From Mycolicibacterium sp. ND9-15 (lineage in GTDB: Bacteria > Actinomycetota > Actinomycetes > Mycobacteriales > Mycobacteriaceae): a stretch of DNA of 64,000 nucleotides. Location: positions 2,765,501-2,829,500 of the forward strand of contig NZ_CP142362.1 of NCBI RefSeq assembly GCF_035918395.1, read 5' to 3'. The notes beneath the pieces are model-generated. The model did not search any database and was not told the origin of the DNA. It worked only from the letters and a program-made list of their open reading frames with translations. Below are positions 58,733-64,000 of the stretch, piece by piece. The position numbers and the translations under genes were made by a program. How positions within the stretch are numbered: position 1 is the stretch's first letter; the number at the start of each line of letters is the position of its first letter.

Positions 58733-59989
58733 GTGACGGGTACAGTCGCCCCCATGACCGGTCCGACCCGCAGCGCCCGGTATCGGCGCGGCACCCGCAG
58801 GCCGGGTTGGATGCTGTTGACCGCGTTGCTGGTGTTGGCGATCGCGGCCAGCTCGGCCCTGGTGTTCACCAACCGGGTGGAGCTACTGAAGCTCGCGGTC
58901 ATCCTCGCATTGTGGGCGGCGGTGGTCGCGGCGTTCGTCTCCGTCATCTACCGACGTCAAAGCGACGTCGACCAGGCCAAGGTGCGTGACCTCAAGCTCG
59001 TCTACGACCTGCAGTTGGACCGCGAGATCTCGGCGCGGCGGGAGTACGAGCTGTCGCTGGAGACCCAGCTGCGCCGCGAACTCGAGGCGGAGGTGCGCGC
59101 CCAGGCCGCCGACGAGGTGGCAGGGTTGCGTGCTGAGCTGGCCGCGCTACGGACCCATCTGGAGATCCTCTTCGATACGGACTTGTCGCAGCGCCCCGCG
59201 ATCGAGACCGAGCGGACCACGGTGCGCGCCTACAGCGACTGGGCGCGCGACGCGGAGACGACGGGCCGCGTCAGCAGCAGCCGCATCGACGAATACCGCC
59301 CTGACATCGAGGAGCGAACCGAGGAGAGCCCGATCATCGACGTCCCCGCCGAACCGCAGCCGGCCGAGTTCGATTGGGAGACAAGGTCGGATGCGCGTGG
59401 GGCGCACCGCAGATCCACCGACGCCGACTGGGGACGGCAGCCGGCGGAGGAATCCGCCCCGTGGACTCCACCGCCGCCGCCACCACCGGGGCCCGAGCCC
59501 GTGCCGGTCGCGCCCACACACCCGACACCGCCACCGCAGACGCCCGCTCCCGAGCCGTCGTGGGCGAGCGAGTGGCAGCCCGCACCCGCCGATGGCCAGT
59601 GGATTCCGCCGGGCGCCCCCGGCAGCAACTGGGTGTCGGGCATCGATGGAGCGCCGACGGAATACGTCGGCAGGCGGCGCGCCCCCGAAGCCCCCGAAGA
59701 TGTAGCCCAGCACGCGGTCGCTCATCCGACCATGTCGGCGCCGCCACCCGAACCGCGGCGCGGCAGGCATTCCGCCCCGCCGGACGGCGGCGCTCCCGGA
59801 CACCCCGCGCCGCCCACGCTGGCCGCCGAACCAGCGCAGGCGCCGCCCCATCCGGCGCCGGCCAGCGAGCGGTCTCGTCACCGCAGCCCAGATGACGCAG
59901 ACACTGCCGGTCAGTCCGTCGCAGAACTGTTGGCCCGGTTGCAAGCCAGCCCGACCCCGGGTCGGCGTCGGCGCCGCCGCGAGGAGTGA
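58733..59989 (+). CDS. Membrane protein with coiled coil and proline-rich tail (Rv3604c)
   Basis: A 418-residue protein of unknown function. Two membrane helices (about 26-45 and 51-70) are followed by a charged helix with heptad character (about 80-140, rich in Leu, Glu, Arg) and a long, likely disordered Pro/Ala-rich C-terminus with repeated P-P-P-P and Ser-Trp motifs. Such a layout suggests a scaffold on the cytoplasmic face of the membrane. GTG 58733 has GGAG 6 nt upstream; ATG 58754 is the alternative. It is kept between the folate and pantothenate genes in mycobacteria. Confidence 0.8.
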   Translation: MTGTVAPMTGPTRSARYRRGTRRPGWMLLTALLVLAIAASSALVFTNRVELLKLAVILALWAAVVAAFVSVIYRRQSDVDQAKVRDLKLVYDLQLDREISARREYELSLETQLRRELEAEVRAQAADEVAGLRAELAALRTHLEILFDTDLSQRPAIETERTTVRAYSDWARDAETTGRVSSSRIDEYRPDIEERTEESPIIDVPAEPQPAEFDWETRSDARGAHRRSTDADWGRQPAEESAPWTPPPPPPPGPEPVPVAPTHPTPPPQTPAPEPSWASEWQPAPADGQWIPPGAPGSNWVSGIDGAPTEYVGRRRAPEAPEDVAQHAVAHPTMSAPPPEPRRGRHSAPPDGGAPGHPAPPTLAAEPAQAPPHPAPASERSRHRSPDDADTAGQSVAELLARLQASPTPGRRRRRREE

Positions 59990-60069
59990 GTTAGTCTCGT
60001 AAGGCCCGTCCGGTACCCGCATCGCAGGACCGGAACGAACACTCATCAACTCTCAGCGAGGTCGACTTC

Positions 60070-61005
60070 ATGGTCTCCATGGGGACCCCACCTGACGGAT
60101 TCCGTCCGGCGCGGCTCAGTGTCGGCATTATTTCCGCAGGTCGCGTCGGTTCCGTGCTGGGCGTCGCCCTAGAGCGTGCCGAGCATGTCGTGGTGGCGTG
60201 CAGCGCGATCTCACATGCCTCGCGCGACCGCGCGCAGCGCCGGTTGCCCGACACCGCGGTGCTTCCGGTCGACGAGGTGGCCGGCCGTGCCGAACTGCTG
60301 CTGCTCGCGGTGCCGGACGCCGTGCTCGCGGAGTTGGTGTCGGGTCTGGCGGCGACGGGGTCGGTGCGGCCCGGCACGATCGTCGCGCACACCTCGGGCG
60401 CGAACGGCATAGGCGTGCTGGCGCCGCTGGCGGAGCAGGGCTGCGTTCCGCTGGCGATCCACCCGGCGATGACCTTCACCGGCACCGACGAGGACATCGA
60501 ACGGCTGCCCGACACCTGCTTCGGGGTGACCGCCGCGGACGAAGTCGGATACGCGATCGCCCAGTCGCTGGTGTTGGAGATCGGCGGGGAACCGTTCCGG
60601 GTCCGGGAGGACGCCCGCACGCTGTACCACGCCGCGCTGGCGCACGCGAGCAACCACGTGGTGACCGTGCTCCTCGACGCGGTCGAGGCACTGAGATCCG
60701 CGTTGTGGGGCCAAGAGTTGCTCGGGCAGGAACTGGTCGGCGACGCGCCGGGAGGCATCGCGGAGCGGGTCGTCGGCCCGCTGGCGCGCGCCTCGCTGGA
60801 GAACGCGCTACGACGCGGTCAGGCGGCGCTCACCGGTCCGGTGGCGCGCGGCGACGCCGTCGCGGTCTCGGATCATCTGGACGCGTTGACGGAGGTGAAT
60901 CCCGAGTTGGCACAGGCATATCGGGCGAACTCGCTGCGCACCGCCCAGCGCGCGCACGCGCCCGGTGAGGTGTTCGCTGCACTCAGGCCGGGGGCGGGCC
61001 GATGA
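60070..61005 (+). CDS. Rossmann/DUF2520 reductase, PanG-like (Rv3603c)
   Basis: A 311-residue NAD(P)-dependent enzyme: N-terminal Rossmann domain starting [11 protein letters not shown], then a DUF2520 helical domain with H-P-A-M-T-F-T and [15 protein letters not shown]. The same domain pair forms PanG, the alternative ketopantoate reductase known from Francisella. The gene overlaps panC by 4 nt and panD and coaX follow, so ketopantoate reduction to pantoate is the most sensible role. The second Gly of the usual G-x-G-x-x-G is Ser-Ala in this protein, which could affect cofactor choice. Confidence 0.82.
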   Translation: MVSMGTPPDGFRPARLSVGIISAGRVGSVLGVALERAEHVVVACSAISHASRDRAQRRLPDTAVLPVDEVAGRAELLLLAVPDAVLAELVSGLAATGSVRPGTIVAHTSGANGIGVLAPLAEQGCVPLAIHPAMTFTGTDEDIERLPDTCFGVTAADEVGYAIAQSLVLEIGGEPFRVREDARTLYHAALAHASNHVVTVLLDAVEALRSALWGQELLGQELVGDAPGGIAERVVGPLARASLENALRRGQAALTGPVARGDAVAVSDHLDALTEVNPELAQAYRANSLRTAQRAHAPGEVFAALRPGAGR

Positions 61006-61934
61006 CCCGACGTAAACCTCAGTTCACCGCGGGCGAATTGAACGTCTACGCCTACCCGGCCGACGTCTCGGCCGTCACCCGGGCGCTGCGCGGCACCGGT
61101 CGCCGCGTGATGCTGGTGCCGACGATGGGCGCCCTGCACGACGGTCATCTCGCCCTGATCCGCGCCGCCCAGCGCGTCCAGGGCGCCGTCGTGGTGGTGT
61201 CGATCTTCGTCAACCCATTGCAGTTCGGGGCGGACGAAGACCTCGACGCGTATCCGCGCACGCTCGACGACGATCTCGCCGTACTGCGCGCGGAGGGCGT
61301 CGAGATCGCGTTCACACCGAGCGTCGCCGACATGTATCCGAACGGCACCCGCACGTCCGTTCGGCCCGGGTCTCTCGGCTTGGAGCTCGAAGGGTCGGCT
61401 CGGCCAACGCATTTCGAGGGTGTGCTGACGGTGGTGCTCAAGCTGCTCAACATCATCCATCCCGACAGCGCGTTCTTCGGGGAGAAGGACTACCAGCAGT
61501 TGGCGTTGATCCGTCAGATGGTCACCGACCTCAACGTCGGCGTCGCGATCGTCGGCGTGCCGATCGTGCGGGAGGCCGACGGGTTGGCGATGTCGTCGCG
61601 CAACCGCTATCTCAACGCGGAGGAGCGTGAACACGCCGGCGCGTTGTCGGCGGCACTGCTGGCGGGAATGTATGCCGCGGGAGAAGGGATTGCGGCCGCG
61701 CTCGACGCGGCACGCGCGGTGCTCGACGAGGTGCCGGCCATCAAGGTCGACTACCTCGACGTGCGCGACCCGATGCTCGGGCCTGCACCGGAACTGGGGG
61801 CGGCTCGCATGCTGGTGGCCGGCCGGCTCGGAAGCACCAGGCTGCTGGACAACATCGCCATAGACATCGGGTTGCCCTCGGGCCCCGGCCCGGACGTCCC
61901 ATTCGACGAACACGAACTTCCCTGGAGGAATTGA
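61002..61934 (+). CDS. panC: Pantothenate synthetase
   Basis: ATP-dependent ligase joining pantoate and beta-alanine; 310 residues (Rv3602c). Motifs include [10 protein letters not shown] (nucleotide binding), [16 protein letters not shown] and S-S-R-N-R-Y-L. The ATG overlaps the PanG-like gene and the stop overlaps panD (TGATG), making one translation-coupled set. Confidence 0.96.
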   Translation: MTRRKPQFTAGELNVYAYPADVSAVTRALRGTGRRVMLVPTMGALHDGHLALIRAAQRVQGAVVVVSIFVNPLQFGADEDLDAYPRTLDDDLAVLRAEGVEIAFTPSVADMYPNGTRTSVRPGSLGLELEGSARPTHFEGVLTVVLKLLNIIHPDSAFFGEKDYQQLALIRQMVTDLNVGVAIVGVPIVREADGLAMSSRNRYLNAEEREHAGALSAALLAGMYAAGEGIAAALDAARAVLDEVPAIKVDYLDVRDPMLGPAPELGAARMLVAGRLGSTRLLDNIAIDIGLPSGPGPDVPFDEHELPWRN

Positions 61935-62341
61935 TGTTACGAACGATGCTGAAATCGAAGATTCACCGTGCCACGGTCACGAAGGCGGACTTGCACTACG
62001 TCGGGTCGGTGACCATCGACGCGGACCTGATGGATGCGGCCGACCTGCTCGAGGGCGAGCAGGTGACCATCGTCGACGTCGACAACGGCGCACGGCTGGT
62101 GACCTACGCGATCACCGGTGAGCGCGGCAGCGGTGTGATCGGGATCAACGGCGCCGCAGCCCATCTCGTGCATCCCGGAGATCTGGTGATCCTGATCGCC
62201 TATGGCTCGATGGAAGATGCTGAGGCCCGGACGTACCAACCGCGGGTCGTGTTCGTCGACGCCGACAACAAACAGGTCGACCTCGGGCACGACCCCGCCT
62301 TCGTACCGGCCGATGCGGCCGAACTGATGTCGCCACGGTAA
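61934..62341 (+). CDS. panD: Aspartate 1-decarboxylase
   Basis: Pyruvoyl enzyme that makes beta-alanine; 135 residues (Rv3601c). The self-cleavage site is Gly24-Ser25 in H-Y-V-G-S-V, and the active Lys9, Tyr58-region and G-I-N-G-A-A-A-H-L segment are present. GGAGGAA 5 nt before the ATG is the best ribosome site of the operon. The C-terminus is a little shorter than in M. tuberculosis, a region of interest because pyrazinoic-acid resistance changes map there. Confidence 0.96.
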   Translation: MLRTMLKSKIHRATVTKADLHYVGSVTIDADLMDAADLLEGEQVTIVDVDNGARLVTYAITGERGSGVIGINGAAAHLVHPGDLVILIAYGSMEDAEARTYQPRVVFVDADNKQVDLGHDPAFVPADAAELMSPR

Positions 62342-62346
62342 TTGCG

Positions 62347-63168
62347 GTGTTACTAGCGATCGACGTCCGCAACACCCACACCGTCGTAGGTCTGGTGTCG
62401 GGCTCGGGGGATCACGCGAAAGTCGTGCAGCAGTGGCGGATTCGCACCGAATCCGAAGTCACCGCCGATGAGCTGGCCCTGACCATCGACGGCTTGATCG
62501 GCGACGACTCCGAACGGCTGACCGGAGCTGCCGGCCTCTCGACCGTCCCGTCGGTGATGCACGAACTGCGCGAGATGCTCCGGCAGTACTGGCCGTCGGT
62601 GCCGCATGTGCTGATCGAGCCGGGCGTGCGCACCGGGATTCCGCTGCTGGTGGACAACCCGAAGGAAGTCGGAGCCGACCGCATCGTCAACTGTCTCGCC
62701 GCCTACCACAGGTTCGGCACCGCGGCGATCGTGGTCGACTTCGGCTCGTCGATCTGCGTCGACGTGGTCTCGGCGAAGGGCGAGTTTCTCGGCGGCGCGA
62801 TCGCGCCGGGTGTCGAGGTGTCCTCCGATGCGGCGGCGGCCAGGTCGGCGGCGCTGCGGCGCGTCGAACTGACCCGGCCTCGGTCGGTCATCGGGAAGAA
62901 CACCGTCGAGTGCATGCAGGCGGGCGCGGTGTTCGGGTTCGCCGGGCTGGTCGACGGGCTGGTGCAGCGCATCCGCGACGACGTCGAGGGTTTCGCCGGC
63001 ACCGACATCGCCGTGGTCGCCACCGGACACACCGCGCCACGCTTGCTGCCGGATATGCGCGCCGTCCAGCATTACGACGAGCACCTCACCCTCGACGGGT
63101 TGCGATTGGTGTTCGAGCGGAATCGCGACAACCAGCGCGGCCGCCTCAAGAAGGGGATGTCGGTGTAG
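62347..63168 (+). CDS. coaX: Type III pantothenate kinase
   Basis: Phosphorylates pantothenate in CoA synthesis; 273 residues (Rv3600c). The ASKHA-fold phosphate loop is A-I-D-V-R-N-T-H, followed by G-A-D-R-I-V-N and D-F-G-S-S-I-C-V-D and G-G-A-I-A-P-G. The phosphate-loop Gly of D-x-G-N-T is Arg here, as it is in other mycobacterial CoaX, whose activity has been doubted because CoaA does the main work. GTG start 5 nt after panD. Confidence 0.93.
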   Translation: MLLAIDVRNTHTVVGLVSGSGDHAKVVQQWRIRTESEVTADELALTIDGLIGDDSERLTGAAGLSTVPSVMHELREMLRQYWPSVPHVLIEPGVRTGIPLLVDNPKEVGADRIVNCLAAYHRFGTAAIVVDFGSSICVDVVSAKGEFLGGAIAPGVEVSSDAAAARSAALRRVELTRPRSVIGKNTVECMQAGAVFGFAGLVDGLVQRIRDDVEGFAGTDIAVVATGHTAPRLLPDMRAVQHYDEHLTLDGLRLVFERNRDNQRGRLKKGMSV

Positions 63169-63212
63169 TTGGTTGCGTTCGGCGCGACCAACGACACCAG
63201 AATCTCTTCACT

Positions 63213-63218
63213 AGGCTG
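63213..63218 (+). promoter_or_regulatory. -10 box for leaderless lysS
   Basis: TAGGCT ends 7 nt before the GTG of lysS, indicating a leaderless transcript with its own promoter inside the 57-nt gap after coaX. Confidence 0.5.
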
Positions 63219-63225
63219 GCACGAC

Positions 63226-64000
63226 GTGACCGCATCTGACCCGCCCCGGACCGCACCGGCAGCGGCCGCGACATCCGAGCCTGACATTCCGGAGCAGTAC
63301 CGGATTCGTCAGGCAAAGCGTGAGCGACTGCTCGCCGAGGGGCGTGACCCGTACCCGGTCGAGGTCGCGCGCACCCACACCCTCGCCGATATCCGCCAGG
63401 ACTATCCCGGCCTGGCGGCCGACACCGAGACCGGCCAGGTCGTCGGTGTCGCGGGTCGGGTGATGTTCGCCCGTAACTCCGGCAAGCTCTGCTTCGCCAC
63501 GCTGCAGGAGGGTGACGGCACTCAACTGCAGGTGATGATCAGCCTGAACAAGGTCGGACAGGAATCGCTGCAGGCGTGGAAGGCGGACGTCGACCTCGGC
63601 GACATCGTGTTCGTGCGGGGTGAAGTGATCAGCTCTCGTCGCGGGGAACTTTCGGTGTTGGCCGATTCCTGGCAAATCGTCTCCAAAGCCTTGAGGCCGC
63701 TGCCGGTGACGCACAAGGAGATGAGCGAAGAGTCGCGGGTCCGCCAGCGTTACGTCGATCTGATCGTGCGACCCGAGGCTCGATCTATTGCCCGCCAGCG
63801 GGTCGCGGTGGTGCGTGCGCTGCGATCGGCGCTGGAGCGGCGCGGATTTCTCGAAGTCGAGACGCCGATGCTGCAGACTGTCGCCGGTGGCGCGGCGGCA
63901 CGACCGTTCGTGACGCACTCCAATGCGCTCGATACGGACCTGTATCTGCGAATCGCCCCGGAACTGTTCCTCAAGCGGGCACTGGTAGGCGGATTCGAGC
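63226..64000 (+). CDS. lysS: Lysyl-tRNA synthetase (5' part)
   Basis: Class II lysyl-tRNA synthetase (Rv3598c), with 258 residues inside the window. A short acidic/Ala-rich leader is followed by the OB-fold anticodon-binding domain ([14 protein letters not shown]) and the beginning of the catalytic domain with motif 1 (R-F/V-x-L-E-V-E-T-P-M-L type, here [10 protein letters not shown]) and the T-H-S-N-A-L-D-T segment. The window ends before motif 2. GTG at 63226 is supported by the -10 box and the family start. Confidence 0.95.
   Translation, partial: MTASDPPRTAPAAAATSEPDIPEQYRIRQAKRERLLAEGRDPYPVEVARTHTLADIRQDYPGLAADTETGQVVGVAGRVMFARNSGKLCFATLQEGDGTQLQVMISLNKVGQESLQAWKADVDLGDIVFVRGEVISSRRGELSVLADSWQIVSKALRPLPVTHKEMSEESRVRQRYVDLIVRPEARSIARQRVAVVRALRSALERRGFLEVETPMLQTVAGGAAARPFVTHSNALDTDLYLRIAPELFLKRALVGGFE

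Overview
The window is high-GC chromosomal DNA from a rapid-growing type mycobacterium (Mycolicibacterium-like). Gene content and order match, in inverted orientation, the stretch of the M. tuberculosis genome running from crp (Rv3676) to lysS (Rv3598c). The family and synteny calls rest on remembered protein families; no search was run. Frequent GTG/TTG starts, 4-nt ATGA/GTGA overlaps and leaderless starts (a TANNNT box about 7 nt before the start codon) are typical of this group.

Layout. 1-9.5 kb: crp (cut by the window edge), a small membrane protein, the run nth - thioredoxin - CoA-type Nudix - marP, then ephE and a holin-like membrane protein, a secreted S1 protease, acs, and a protein that looks like a degenerate Fic fold. 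M. tuberculosis carries a dipeptide transporter between acs and the latter gene; it is absent here. 9.5-11 kb: two RNA genes flank a HAD phosphatase gene: the Ms1/MTS2823 RNA (minus strand) and the 6C/B11 RNA (plus strand). 11.2-15.6 kb: a Flp/Tad-type secretion cluster (ssd, tadA, tadB, tadC, flp, tadE, and a TadE-like gene). 15.2-18.3 kb: an insertion holding a cytochrome P450 gene and a broken mmpL gene, bounded by 299-bp inverted copies of the end of the tad cluster.

18.4-29 kb: Rv3651-like sensor protein, MrfA-type helicase, cspA, topA, a membrane adenylate cyclase, DNA polymerase III delta-prime and tRNA-Thr(CGT). 29.2-38.4 kb: a tightly packed five-gene minus-strand operon coding for a Pls-like nonribosomal peptide synthetase with a membrane/left-handed-helix C-terminus, an M1 peptidase, a flippase-like protein, GalE and a large membrane protein. 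This is the most unusual block. Opposite it lies terC behind a clear yybP-ykoY manganese riboswitch. 39.8-53.3 kb: a cyclase/ATPase/LuxR regulator, a UraD-like protein, ppa, dacB, a DUF2342 protein, tilS, hpt, a molybdopterin oxidoreductase, lpqG, a broken alcohol dehydrogenase and ephA.

53.4-64 kb: a long plus-strand housekeeping run: ftsH, folE-folP-folB-folK (folate), two membrane proteins, a PanG-like reductase, panC, panD, coaX (pantothenate to CoA), and the start of lysS. Regulation visible in the DNA includes CRP-type GTGA-N6-TCAC palindromes lying on the core promoters of acs and of the Ms1 RNA, with crp itself at the window edge.
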